From: Alistipes sp.
GTDB taxonomy: Bacteria; Bacteroidota; Bacteroidia; Bacteroidales; Rikenellaceae
NCBI GenBank assembly: GCA_017474235.1
Contig: JAFVIB010000031.1
Span: forward strand, 1-45,873
Direction: 5' to 3'
DNA length: 45,873 bases
The notes under the pieces were generated by a model. The model did no database searches. It saw only the letters and a program-made list of their open reading frames with translations, and had not been told where the DNA came from. Positions 18,113 through 25,989 of the stretch are shown here, piece by piece (position 1 is the stretch's first letter; the number at the start of each line of letters is the position of its first letter). The translations under genes and the position numbers were made by a program.

Positions 18113-18556
18113 GGAAATAAGGAGTTGCTTGATAGAGAGTTGGTGGCATTCTTCGCATCGCGCAATTCGCCAGCCCAAGCCCTTGCTCTTGCCACTCGTT
18201 GGGCACACGAAATAGCCAAAACAGAGAAGATTGTCGCAAGTGGTTTCCACTCCCCCATAGAACGCGCTGTGCTCGATACGCTGCTTGCTGATGGATGCTC
18301 TGTTGTAGTCACTTTGGGTCGCTCGCTCTACCGCAAAATACCCGCATATCTGCAAGATGCTTTCGACAATAACCGAGTGCTATTTATCTCTTTCAGAGAC
18401 CACTCTCGCCCCTCATTTTCCAACTCCCAGCTCCGCAATTGGGCAACTGCCGACCTTGCAACTCAAATAGTCTTTGCCCCATTTGACAACACAAGCCAAC
18501 TATCTGCACTGCACCACTCTTTTCAACACAAAAGTTTGGTTTTAGGCGAGAGGTAA
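18101..18556 (+). CDS. Small DprA/Smf-like Rossmann-fold nucleotide-binding protein
   Basis: A 151-residue protein resembling the core of DprA (SLOG-type Rossmann fold), not the full protein of about 300-370 residues. IVASGFHSPIERAVLDTLL at residues 44-62 corresponds to the DprA segment with SG-x-A-x-GID. VVVTLGRSLY (68-77) matches the following strand and turn, and LRNWATADLATQIVFA (113-128) matches the RN-x-I-x-x-LA motif. No winged-helix tail is present. Short stand-alone relatives exist in many bacteria; their role is unclear and this is probably not a competence factor. A hairpin covers its start, and its stop codon is the first triplet of a duplicated 72-base repeat. Confidence 0.6.
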   Translation: MNLSGNKELLDRELVAFFASRNSPAQALALATRWAHEIAKTEKIVASGFHSPIERAVLDTLLADGCSVVVTLGRSLYRKIPAYLQDAFDNNRVLFISFRDHSRPSFSNSQLRNWATADLATQIVFAPFDNTSQLSALHHSFQHKSLVLGER

Positions 18557-18735
18557 CGCTCGGCAAGAATACCTGCGAAGGGACATACTGCAATTTTGAA
18601 GTCAGAGTGGGGCAGATACTCCGCTATCACGACAAAACAAAATTGATTTTAAGGTGGTGGTTATAACGCTCGGCAAAAATACCCGCGAAGGGACATACTG
18701 CAATTTTGAAGTCAGAGTGGGGCAGATACTCCGCT
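18554..18735. repeat. Duplicated 72-base repeat (18554-18625 and 18664-18735)
   Basis: Two direct copies start with TAACGCTCGGCA and end with CAGATACTCCGCT. They are identical at 70 of 72 positions, lie 110 bases apart and are separated by a 38-base unique spacer. The first copy begins with the stop codon of the DprA-like gene. The second runs on into the 130-base hairpin, of which it supplies the left arm. A degenerate third unit of the first part (CGCTCGGCA..A.A..C..GCGAAGGG..TACT) starts at 18732. Confidence 0.9.
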
Positions 18736-18831
18736 CGGCATATAAAACAGCGAAGGGCTGTACTTGTCGTACTGCCCTTTGCTGATTTTATATGTTAGCG
18801 GAGATAGGTGCCCCACTATCACTTCAAAATT
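18702..18831. repeat. 130-base near-perfect hairpin, probably also terminator of the nqr operon
   Basis: Paired blocks from outside in: AATTTTGAAGT/ACTTCAAAATT (18702-18712 with 18821-18831), AGTGGGGC/GCCCCACT, TCCGCT/AGCGGA, CATATAAAA/TTTTATATG, AGC/GCT, AAGGGC/GCCCTT and GTAC/GTAC around a 5-base TTGTC loop. That is 47 base pairs interrupted by small, mostly symmetric internal loops. The outer right arm overlaps two bases of the nqrF stop codon. It separates the convergent DprA-like and nqr genes, so a bidirectional terminator role is likely, though the length and architecture exceed what termination needs. Confidence 0.85.
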
Positions 18832-20086
18832 ATGCGCCGAAGTTATCGTACAAAATATTCTCAGGCGGCACTCCGAGTGAATCAAGAAGCTTCTCGACTG
18901 AAGCAACCATCATTGGAGGTCCACACATAAGGTAGATACAACCCTCTGGGTCCTCGTGGTTCTTGAGATAGTTCTCGAAGAGTACATTGTGTACGAAACC
19001 TACCTTATAATCAACGCCTGCTGCATCTGCCTCCGGATCCGGACGGTCGAGAGCAAGGTTGAACTTAAAGTTAGGGAAGTCGCGCTCGATCTCTGCGTAA
19101 TCCTCAAGATAGAATGCCTCCTTGAGTGAACGAGCTCCGTACCAGAAGGTTACAGGACGCTTAGTCTTCTCGGTCTTAAAGAGGTGCATAATGTGGCTAC
19201 GCATAGGTGCCATACCTGCACCACCACCGATAAAGATAAGCTCCTGATCATCCGGCAGATTATCCGGCAAGAAGAACTCACCGAATGGACCTGACATAGT
19301 AATCTTATCACCCGGCTTGAGTGAGTAGATGTAAGATGAACATACACCCGGATTTACAGGGAGCATCTTACGGTCAGGACCGAATGGAGGTGTTGCGATA
19401 CGAACATTGAGGCGGATGATATCACCCTCAGCAGGATAAGTTGCGCAAGAGTATGCACGAACCTGAGGCTCCGGATTGACCATCTTAAGGTCACGAAGAC
19501 CAAACTTAACCCAATCCTCCTCATACTGAGTATCTACATCAATATCCTTATAATCAACAGTGATTGCAGGCACATCAATCTGAATGTAGCCACCTGAACG
19601 GAAGTTAAGGTGCTCACCCTCAGGAAGTTTAACGACAAACTCCTTGATAAATGTTGCTACATTGTGGTTAGAGATAACCTCACACTCCCACTTCTTAATG
19701 CTAAGCACAGAAGCAGGAACTGCAATCTTCATATCCTCCTTAACCTTTACCTGACAGCCCAAACGCCAATGGTCACGAATCTGTGCGCGGTTAAAGAAGC
19801 CCTTCTCGGTTGGAAGCACATCGCCACCACCCTCAAGAACCTGACACTTGCACTGACCGCAAGCACCCTTACCACCACAAGCTGATGGAAGGAAGATGTC
19901 GGCTGTAGCAAGAGTAGCGAGAAGGTTTCCGCCTGCCTCGACCTCAACGACCTTCTTACCGTCGTTAATGTCGATGCTTACCTTACCTGATGAGGTAAGT
20001 TTTGCCTTTGCAAAGAGCAGCAGAGCCACCAAAAGGAGTGTCACTGCAAGAAAGGCAACAATTGCAACTAAAATTACTTTTCCCAT
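18830..20086 (-). CDS. nqrF: Na+-translocating NADH:quinone reductase subunit F (NqrF)
   Basis: NqrF is the NADH-oxidising entry subunit of the sodium-pumping Na+-NQR. An N-terminal membrane helix covers about residues 4-26. The 2Fe-2S domain has cysteines C70, C76, C79 and C111. The FAD site RAYSCATYP follows, then the NADH-binding GGGAGMAP and MCGPPMM, ending in ILYDNFGA. The 418 residues match the family. It is the last gene of nqrABCDEF, 21 bases after nqrE, and its stop codon lies in the arm of a 130-base hairpin. Confidence 0.97.
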   Translation of the reverse strand: MGKVILVAIVAFLAVTLLLVALLLFAKAKLTSSGKVSIDINDGKKVVEVEAGGNLLATLATADIFLPSACGGKGACGQCKCQVLEGGGDVLPTEKGFFNRAQIRDHWRLGCQVKVKEDMKIAVPASVLSIKKWECEVISNHNVATFIKEFVVKLPEGEHLNFRSGGYIQIDVPAITVDYKDIDVDTQYEEDWVKFGLRDLKMVNPEPQVRAYSCATYPAEGDIIRLNVRIATPPFGPDRKMLPVNPGVCSSYIYSLKPGDKITMSGPFGEFFLPDNLPDDQELIFIGGGAGMAPMRSHIMHLFKTEKTKRPVTFWYGARSLKEAFYLEDYAEIERDFPNFKFNLALDRPDPEADAAGVDYKVGFVHNVLFENYLKNHEDPEGCIYLMCGPPMMVASVEKLLDSLGVPPENILYDNFGA

Positions 20087-20107
20087 GTTTATACTCTTTA
20101 TAAAGGT

Positions 20108-20716
20108 TTACAACTGAATACCTGAGAAGATCATAAAGGCAATACCGAGCAGACCGGTGATAATGAAGGCGATACCCGGACCCTTGAGTGCTGCAGGGAT
20201 ATTTGAGTATGTGCAACGCTCGCGGATAGCTGCCATCATAACGATAGCAATCCACCAACCAATACCTGAACCGAGTCCATATACTACAGACTGACCAAAG
20301 TTATTAATCTCTCCGGCACCTACCATCTGCTGCATAAAGAGCGAACCACCCATAATGGCGCAGTTTACAGCGATAAGCGGAAGGAAGATACCGAGCTGGT
20401 TATAGAGTGTAGGCGAGAACTTCTCAACAACCATCTCTACCAACTGCACGAATGCTGCAATTACGGCAATAAAGATGATAAATGAGAGGAATGACAAATC
20501 AACACCCTCAACAAGTGCATTAGGAGCAAGTACATACTCATTGAGCAGGTAGTTGAGAGGCACTGTCATAGTCTGCACAAATGTTACTGCAAGACCAAGA
20601 CCAACAGCTGTCTTTACACTCTTAGATACAGCGATATAGGAGCACATTCCGAAGAAGAATGCGAACACCATGTTGTCGATAAAAATCGAGCTGATAAATA
20701 AATTCAAAGTCTCCAT
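20108..20716 (-). CDS. nqrE: Na+-NQR subunit E (NqrE)
   Basis: An integral membrane subunit of 202 residues with about six helices. NqrD and NqrE are homologous inverted-topology subunits that hold an iron-sulphur centre and form part of the Na+ path. [19 protein letters not shown] (residues 16-34) and [10 protein letters not shown] near 118 contain the conserved cysteines. An exact AGGAGG lies 7 bases before the start, overlapping the nqrD stop codon (TAGGAGG), so translation is probably coupled. Confidence 0.96.
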   Translation of the reverse strand: METLNLFISSIFIDNMVFAFFFGMCSYIAVSKSVKTAVGLGLAVTFVQTMTVPLNYLLNEYVLAPNALVEGVDLSFLSFIIFIAVIAAFVQLVEMVVEKFSPTLYNQLGIFLPLIAVNCAIMGGSLFMQQMVGAGEINNFGQSVVYGLGSGIGWWIAIVMMAAIRERCTYSNIPAALKGPGIAFIITGLLGIAFMIFSGIQL

Positions 20717-20723
20717 TGTCTAT

Positions 20724-20729
20724 CCTCCT
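20724..20729 (-). promoter_or_regulatory. Strong Shine-Dalgarno AGGAGG of nqrE
   Basis: AGGAGG on the minus strand lies 7 bases before the nqrE ATG and overlaps the nqrD TAG stop (TAGGAGG). Such a perfect site is unusual in Bacteroidota. Confidence 0.75.
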
Positions 20730-21357
20730 ATTTTTCCTGTAAATCCTTATTGAATGAACGGTGAGCCCAGATAATGCAACCAACGATAATCAGTGCCATT
20801 GGCGGGAAGAGCATAAGACCGCAGTTTGAGTAGAAACCACCCTCTGCAAGGTACAAGCTCTCAGGAATAACACGGAAACCAAAGAGAGTACCCGAGCCGA
20901 ATAACTCACGGAAGAATGCAATGATTACCAAAATAGATGCATAACCAAGACCATTACCAATACCGTCAAGGAATGAGTCCCAAGGCTTGTTCTGAAGAGC
21001 AAATGCCTCAACACGACCCATAACAATACAGTTTGTAATAATCAGACCCACATAGACCGAAAGCTGCTTAGAGACATCATATACAAATGCCTTAAGAACC
21101 TGGTCCACAAGAATTACCAACGTTGCGATAACAACCAACTGCACGATGATACGGATACGAGAAGGTACACCGTTACGAAGCAGTGACATCACAAGGTTGG
21201 AGAATGCAGTTACCACCATTACAGACAAGCCCATAACAATTGCAGGCTTGAGCTGTACAGTAACCGCCAACGCCGAGCAGATACCAAGAATCTGCACGAT
21301 GACAGGGTTATTGCCTGAAAGCGGCGCTGTCAAATTTTTCAAACTCTTACTTGCCAT
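20728..21357 (-). CDS. nqrD: Na+-NQR subunit D (NqrD)
   Basis: A 209-residue membrane subunit, homologous to NqrE, with about six helices. NPVIVQILGICSALAVT (residues 18-34) and YVGLIITNCIVMGRVEAFA (about 102-120) carry the two conserved Cys residues thought to bind an iron centre between NqrD and NqrE. Its ATG lies 4 bases after the nqrC stop; no Shine-Dalgarno is seen. Length and position in the operon are standard. Confidence 0.96.
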   Translation of the reverse strand: MASKSLKNLTAPLSGNNPVIVQILGICSALAVTVQLKPAIVMGLSVMVVTAFSNLVMSLLRNGVPSRIRIIVQLVVIATLVILVDQVLKAFVYDVSKQLSVYVGLIITNCIVMGRVEAFALQNKPWDSFLDGIGNGLGYASILVIIAFFRELFGSGTLFGFRVIPESLYLAEGGFYSNCGLMLFPPMALIIVGCIIWAHRSFNKDLQEK

Positions 21358-21361
21358 TGTT

Positions 21362-22081
21362 TTACTCGTTTACTGTGTTAGACTCTGCCTCAACAGTTGC
21401 AGCTGCACGAGCAGCGTCAAAGTAAGGCTTATAATAATTCAGGCAGTCTGAAATCATAGCAGTCACACCGTCAGAGGTCTTTGTACCACCTGTGATGGCA
21501 TCTACCTCGTGTGGGTTGTTCTTATCTGCGCCACCCTTCTTAAGAGTTACACCGACAATTGCATCACCCTCATAGACGGTCTTGCCAGGATACATTGCCT
21601 GATGCTTTGGAGTTGTAATCTCTGCACCAAGACCCGGAGTCTCGCCTGAGTGGTCAAGAACGATACCCTTAACGGTATTCATATCTGTACCAAGAGCGAT
21701 ATAGCCCCAAATAGGACCCCAAAGACCTGCGCCATAGAGCGGAACTACAACACCTGTGTTTGCTACGAAGAGTGGGAAGCGACCTGCAGCAAAGCTACCC
21801 TTAAGGTCGTTAAGAGCTGCAAATACCTCTTTTACATCCTCAGAGACAACAGCACCTGATGCATCGAGAATAACTGCCTTTGAAATTACGCTGTCGTAAG
21901 CCACTGTAGCAGGATCCTCGCCAAGTGCCTTTACAATCTGTGTCTTCTTCTCATTGAGCATATTCTCCTGCTGGCGTGGTGCAAGACCGAGCGCAGCTAC
22001 TGCGAGAAGCACTGCAACGATTACTACCATTACTACCGAATAGATAATAATATAGGTATTACTATTTGTATTGAACTTCAT
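21362..22081 (-). CDS. nqrC: Na+-NQR subunit C (NqrC), covalent FMN subunit
   Basis: A 239-residue subunit with one N-terminal membrane helix (about residues 9-32) and a periplasmic FMN-binding domain. The flavinylation motif appears as DAITGGTKTSDG, with T200 as the expected FMN-bearing threonine. The third residue is Gly where the Vibrio motif SGAT has Ala. The segment GPIWGYIALGTDMNTVKGI and the PGLGAEI turn near 149-155 are conserved. FMN attachment needs ApbE, which is not in this window. A GGGAGG site precedes the ATG. Confidence 0.96.
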   Translation of the reverse strand: MKFNTNSNTYIIIYSVVMVVIVAVLLAVAALGLAPRQQENMLNEKKTQIVKALGEDPATVAYDSVISKAVILDASGAVVSEDVKEVFAALNDLKGSFAAGRFPLFVANTGVVVPLYGAGLWGPIWGYIALGTDMNTVKGIVLDHSGETPGLGAEITTPKHQAMYPGKTVYEGDAIVGVTLKKGGADKNNPHEVDAITGGTKTSDGVTAMISDCLNYYKPYFDAARAAATVEAESNTVNE

Positions 22082-22089
22082 AACTATAT

Positions 22090-22095
22090 CCTCCC
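22090..22095 (-). promoter_or_regulatory. Strong Shine-Dalgarno GGGAGG of nqrC
   Basis: GGGAGG on the minus strand lies 8 bases before the nqrC ATG and overlaps the final base of the nqrB TAG stop. Confidence 0.65.
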
Positions 22096-23222
22096 TATTT
22101 TACGGTTTTAACACGATTCTGACGACGACGAATGTTTGCCTCAACAACAAAGTAATCTACCAGCGGAGCAAGTGCATTCATAAAGAGAATTGAGAGCATC
22201 ATACCCTCCGGATAAGCAGGGTTTACTTGACGAATCAGAATTGCGATAGCACCTGTCATAAAGCCTACGATGTACTTACCTGTTGATGTCTGTGCAGAAG
22301 TTACAGGATCTGTTGCCATAAATACAGCACCGAATGCAAAACCACCAACAAGAAGATGGTAGTATGCAGGATAGTCAAAGCAACCGAGTGCGCTAAAGAA
22401 GTATGCAGTAGCAGCACCACCTACAAACACAGATACCATAGTCTTCCAAGAAGCAACCCCTGTAAAGAGCAGAATAGCTGCACCAATCAGAATTGCAAGT
22501 GTAGAGGTCTCACCAAATGAACCTGGGATAAAGCCGAGGAATGCATCGAGTGCGCTCCACTGCATATTACCTGTTGTTGCCAACTGCTCGAGTGCTGTTG
22601 CACCGGTTGCAGCATCTGTTGCACCCATCATCTTCCAAGTTGAGTACCAAACAGTCTCACCTGACATCTGTGGAGTGTAAGCAAAGAATACGAATGCACG
22701 AGCAAGAACTGCCGGATTAAATACATTCATACCTGTACCACCAAACACCTCCTTACCGAAGATTACAGCGAAAGCAGTACCAAGAGCAACCATCCAAAGC
22801 GGAGTGCTTACAGGCATTACAAGCGGAATAAGCAGACCTGATACGAGGAAACCCTCGTTGATTGCGTGACCACGGAGCTGCGCTGCGGTGAACTCGATAC
22901 CCAAACCTACGATGTAAGATGTTGCAATCATAGGAAGAACGCGAACAAGACCGTAGAAGAATGCAGTCCAGCCCTCAAGATTAACCTGCAAACCGGTATT
23001 GTAGCAACCGAAGAGCAGTGCAGGAACAAGTGCGAGAACAACTACAATCATAGTACGCTTCATATCGTTACAGTCGCGGATATGAGCACCTGACTTAGTA
23101 GTGTGATTAGGCACAAACAAGAATGTCTCAAATCCATCGAAAGTGGACTCGAGGAAAGCCAACTTACCACCCTTGGAGAAAGTAGGCTTGAGTTTATCAA
23201 CAATTGAACGAAGTGCCTTCAT
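22095..23222 (-). CDS. nqrB: Na+-NQR subunit B (NqrB)
   Basis: The main Na+-channel subunit, 375 residues with about ten membrane helices. It carries covalent FMN at the threonine of the TGATAL motif (T209) and the conserved EGFLVSGLLIPLVMP and GGTGMNVFNPA segments. Its ATG overlaps the nqrA stop by one base (TAATG), and AAGGAGGG lies 6 bases upstream inside nqrA codons. Related to RnfD, but the operon order nqrABCDEF and the presence of NqrA and NqrF identify Na+-NQR, not Rnf. Confidence 0.97.
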   Translation of the reverse strand: MKALRSIVDKLKPTFSKGGKLAFLESTFDGFETFLFVPNHTTKSGAHIRDCNDMKRTMIVVVLALVPALLFGCYNTGLQVNLEGWTAFFYGLVRVLPMIATSYIVGLGIEFTAAQLRGHAINEGFLVSGLLIPLVMPVSTPLWMVALGTAFAVIFGKEVFGGTGMNVFNPAVLARAFVFFAYTPQMSGETVWYSTWKMMGATDAATGATALEQLATTGNMQWSALDAFLGFIPGSFGETSTLAILIGAAILLFTGVASWKTMVSVFVGGAATAYFFSALGCFDYPAYYHLLVGGFAFGAVFMATDPVTSAQTSTGKYIVGFMTGAIAILIRQVNPAYPEGMMLSILFMNALAPLVDYFVVEANIRRRQNRVKTVK

Positions 23223-24565
23223 TACTCGCCCTCCTTAATCATTAAGTTAATACCATTGCGGATAATCTGCTGCATCTCGGTCTTAGATGGGTCAACGAAC
23301 TCACAGAGTGCAAAGTCCTCCTCAACAACCTCGTAGATACCCAGAGCCTCCATCTTATCCAAATCGCCCGCCATAATAGCCTTGAGCAGGTGCATTGGAT
23401 AGATATCCATTGGCAGATACTTCTCATAAAGACCTGTAACTACAAATGCACGCTCCTCACCATTTGTATTGGTGTCGAGGTTGTACTTGCGGTTAGGACA
23501 GAGCCAAGAGAAGTAAGCGCGAGATACTGAGAACTTGCTGAAGCGAGGCATAGCCCAACCCAAGAACTCATACTCATCACCCTCAGGGATAACGGTAATC
23601 TGATTTGCATAGTAGCCCAAATAGCCATCTGCGCCGACATTGCGACCTGTCAGTACATTACCTGAGATGTAGCGTGCGTGTGCGTCAGCTACGATATTGC
23701 CACCCAAAATAGAGTCGAGCTTTGCACCGGCAATAACCTTAACATAAGCAGGAGCAACTACCTGAGAACCGGTAACGGCAATAGTACGGGTCATATCAAC
23801 CTTACCATTAAGGAAGAGGCGACCGATAACTGCTACATCTGCATAGCCTACAGTCCAAACCTTCTCGCCCTTATTGACTGGGTCGATGTGGTGAATCTGA
23901 ACACCAACATTTCCGGCAGGGTGCTTACCCTTGAATGCGTGGAGCTCAACACCTGAGAACTTAGGTGCAGCAGCATCAGCATTGTAGCTCAAGTGAACCT
24001 TACCCTCAGTCAGACGACCGAGAACCTCAAAGCCCTTCTGCAATGCCTCCTGATCCTCGGCAAGTGTGTAGCCGTAGTCAGGCGCAAGTGGAGCTGAATC
24101 AAACGCTGATACAAAAATCGACTTAGGCATATCTGCAGGATTTGCGATAATGCCGTAAGGACGCTGAATAAGCAGTGTCCAAAGACCCGATTTGAGCAAA
24201 AGTTCAACAATCTGATCGCGGGTTGCCTGCTTTGTATCGAGAACCTCAAACTCCTCATAAGCTACTGTAGAGTCGGCTGCAATCTCAACAGACAGAATAC
24301 GACGCTTCTCACCACGAACCACAGCGGTAACAGTACCACTTACAGGCGAAGTGAAAACAACTGACGCATTATTCTTGTTAAAGAACAATGGCGTACCTGC
24401 CTTAACTGCATCACCAACCTTAACCAGCATCTTTGGAGTGACACCCTCGAAGTCAAGCGGAGAGACAGCGTAAGAAACCGACAACGGAAGAGCCGTAGTC
24501 TTCAGCTGAGCTGCGCCCTGCAATTTGATGTCCAAACCTTTGCACAGTTTAATAGTTTTTGACAT
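23222..24565 (-). CDS. nqrA: Na+-NQR subunit A (NqrA)
   Basis: The peripheral, quinone-associated cytoplasmic subunit of Na+-NQR, 447 residues. The start MSKTIKLCKGLDIKLQGAAQ and PLDFEGVTPKMLVKVGDAVK match the family, as does LFFNKNNASVVFTSPVSGTV, a biotinyl/lipoyl-like barrel region. Its ATG is 128 bases from the divergent TatD-like gene. A candidate -7 box TATCTTCG lies about 65 bases upstream. The six nqr genes run without gaps over 21 bases and form one operon. Confidence 0.97.
   Translation of the reverse strand: MSKTIKLCKGLDIKLQGAAQLKTTALPLSVSYAVSPLDFEGVTPKMLVKVGDAVKAGTPLFFNKNNASVVFTSPVSGTVTAVVRGEKRRILSVEIAADSTVAYEEFEVLDTKQATRDQIVELLLKSGLWTLLIQRPYGIIANPADMPKSIFVSAFDSAPLAPDYGYTLAEDQEALQKGFEVLGRLTEGKVHLSYNADAAAPKFSGVELHAFKGKHPAGNVGVQIHHIDPVNKGEKVWTVGYADVAVIGRLFLNGKVDMTRTIAVTGSQVVAPAYVKVIAGAKLDSILGGNIVADAHARYISGNVLTGRNVGADGYLGYYANQITVIPEGDEYEFLGWAMPRFSKFSVSRAYFSWLCPNRKYNLDTNTNGEERAFVVTGLYEKYLPMDIYPMHLLKAIMAGDLDKMEALGIYEVVEEDFALCEFVDPSKTEMQQIIRNGINLMIKEGE
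23229..23236 (-). promoter_or_regulatory. Strong Shine-Dalgarno AAGGAGGG of nqrB
   Basis: AAGGAGGG on the minus strand lies 6 bases before the nqrB ATG, within the last codons of nqrA. It is the third AGGAGG-like site in this operon. Confidence 0.7.
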
Positions 24566-24629
24566 TGTTAAAACTGTTTTTAATGTTTGATGTTTATAAT
24601 ATATGATTAAATAGACCTTTTTCCGCCCG

Positions 24630-24637
24630 CGAAGATA
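24630..24637 (-). promoter_or_regulatory. Putative nqr operon promoter, -7 box TATCTTCG
   Basis: Minus-strand TATCTTCG differs from TAnnTTTG at one base and is followed by GCGGG. It would leave a leader of about 60 bases before the nqrA ATG. The -33 region is AT-rich without a clear TTTG. Confidence 0.4.
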
Positions 24638-24681
24638 CTAATTTTTTCTCACTTTTAAGCATATTTCACTACTTTTTTTGC

Positions 24682-24689
24682 TACTTTTG
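24682..24689 (+). promoter_or_regulatory. Putative promoter of the TatD-like gene; near-leaderless
   Basis: TACTTTTG fits TAnnTTTG exactly and ends 4 bases before ATG 24694, so transcription would start at or inside the start codon. The next in-frame Met is well inside the protein, so a later start would cut the metal-binding HTH motif. Confidence 0.5.
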
Positions 24690-24693
24690 CACT

Positions 24694-25275
24694 ATGAAGA
24701 TTAATATTCATACTCATAACCCCAAATTGGGAGAGCTGACACTCTCTTCTGCCGGCATTCATCCCTATTCTGCGGCAGATGCCACAACCGATTCTATGCT
24801 CGCTATTGAGCGCAATACTACAAGTATTGATGCCATTGGTGAGATAGGTTTGGATTACAGTTGCGGCGTTGATAAGGGAGTTCAATCACTCATTTTCCGC
24901 GCGCAGTTAGAGATTGCACAAAAGGCGGGAAAGGGTGTAGTATTACACTGCGTCAAGGCTTTTGAAGAGACGATGAACACTCTTAAAGCCTACAACCTAA
25001 AATTTGTCATCTTTCACGGCTTTATAGGCTCGGCGGTGCAGGCTGCAAGGGCAACCGAGAGGGGCTACTATCTATCATTCGGGGAGCGTACATTCCGCTC
25101 GCCACGAAGTATGGAGGCTCTGAAGGCTACGCCTATCGACCGTCTCTTTCTTGAGACCGACGAAGCCGATGTGAGTATTGACGAGATTTACGGCAAAGTC
25201 TCTGAAATTTTAGGTGTACCCGTAGCGGTGTTGGAGTATATAACAAACGAGAATTACAACAGAATATGTGGTTAG
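24694..25275 (+). CDS. Short TatD-family metal-dependent hydrolase
   Basis: A 193-residue TatD-like protein; E. coli TatD has about 260. The metal ligands are still visible: H6-T-H8, the Glu of GEIGLD near residue 49, the His of VVLHCVKAFEE near 91, FHGF near 111 and the Asp of LETDEAD near 160. The shortening is therefore loss of peripheral loops, as in other compact Bacteroidota versions, not truncation. TatD proteins are metal-dependent DNases or D-aminoacyl-tRNA deacylase-like hydrolases; the substrate here is unknown. It overlaps tcdA by 10 bases. Confidence 0.82.
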   Translation: MKINIHTHNPKLGELTLSSAGIHPYSAADATTDSMLAIERNTTSIDAIGEIGLDYSCGVDKGVQSLIFRAQLEIAQKAGKGVVLHCVKAFEETMNTLKAYNLKFVIFHGFIGSAVQAARATERGYYLSFGERTFRSPRSMEALKATPIDRLFLETDEADVSIDEIYGKVSEILGVPVAVLEYITNENYNRICG

Positions 25276-25988
25276 AGAGGAGTGAATTATTGCTCGGTAA
25301 AGAGGAGCTCGAGAGGCTAAGAAGTGCCAATGTACTTATTGTCGGTGTAGGTGGCGTAGGTGCTTATGCTGCCGAGATGTTGGTGCGTGCAGGTATAGGC
25401 AGAGTGACTATTGCAGACTCTGATTCTGTCTCTGAGAGCAATATAAACCGTCAGCTCATCGCCCTCCACTCAACCGTGGGCAGGCTAAAGACCGATGTGC
25501 TTGCAGAGCGACTTATAGATATTAATCCGGAGTTACAATTAAGGGTTGTTCCGGAGTATATCAAAGATGAAAAGACAGACGAGATTTTAGACAGTGACAC
25601 ATTCGACTATATTGTCGATGCCATAGATACTCTATCGCCCAAATTAGCACTTATCAAAGGGGCTTTAGACCGCAAAATACCTATTGTAAGTTCTATGGGT
25701 GCAGGGGCTAAATTAGACCCTACGAAGATGGAGATTTGCGACATTTCGAAGACTCATCACTGTCCTCTTGCACATATGTTGCGCAAGCGTCTGCACAAGA
25801 TGGGCATACGCCGAGGATTTAAGGCTGTATTCTCTGCCGAACCACCTATCGAGGGGGCTATGATACTCTGTCAGGAGCAGAATAAGAAGTCTAATGTCGG
25901 AACAATATCCTACCTCCCTGCCCTATTTGGCATCGGTTGCGCATCGGCTGTAATCAGAGACTTGACAAACAAAATAGATGAAGAATAG
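25266..25988 (+). CDS. tcdA: tRNA threonylcarbamoyladenosine dehydratase (TcdA/CsdL)
   Basis: An E1-like (ThiF/MoeB/HesA) ATP-dependent enzyme that cyclises t6A to ct6A at position 37 of ANN-decoding tRNAs. VLIVGVGGVGAYAAEMLVRA at residues 19-38 is the nucleotide-binding loop. SDSVSESNINRQLIALHSTV follows (R59 and Q60 contact ATP). DYIVDAIDTLSPKLALI near 117-133 and SSMGAGAKLDPT near 147-158 complete the TcdA pattern. At 240 residues it matches TcdA rather than larger ubiquitin-activating relatives. It overlaps both neighbours, in a tight operon. Confidence 0.92.
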   Translation: MWLERSELLLGKEELERLRSANVLIVGVGGVGAYAAEMLVRAGIGRVTIADSDSVSESNINRQLIALHSTVGRLKTDVLAERLIDINPELQLRVVPEYIKDEKTDEILDSDTFDYIVDAIDTLSPKLALIKGALDRKIPIVSSMGAGAKLDPTKMEICDISKTHHCPLAHMLRKRLHKMGIRRGFKAVFSAEPPIEGAMILCQEQNKKSNVGTISYLPALFGIGCASAVIRDLTNKIDEE

Positions 25989-25989
25989 T

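Noticed and set aside
17902-18312. 136-codon minus-strand frame across the leader and DprA-like gene
   Set aside because: It overlaps the better-supported plus-strand gene, has low-complexity Ser/Arg/Thr composition and resembles no family I know.
18554-18735. Possible CRISPR array
   Set aside because: Only two 72-base copies with a single 38-base spacer and no cas genes; unit length is far outside CRISPR repeat size.
18702-18831. Possible retron msr-msd
   Set aside because: The long mismatched stem is suggestive, but no reverse transcriptase lies within the window and the hairpin is already explained in part as a convergent terminator.
22095-24565. Rnf rather than Na+-NQR complex
   Set aside because: NqrB, C, D and E have Rnf homologues, but the NqrA subunit and the NADH/FAD-binding NqrF, with gene order ABCDEF, are specific to Na+-NQR.
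24694-25275. TatD-like gene as a truncated pseudogene
   Set aside because: It is about 65 residues shorter than E. coli TatD, but all metal-ligand motifs are present in order and the frame is intact.
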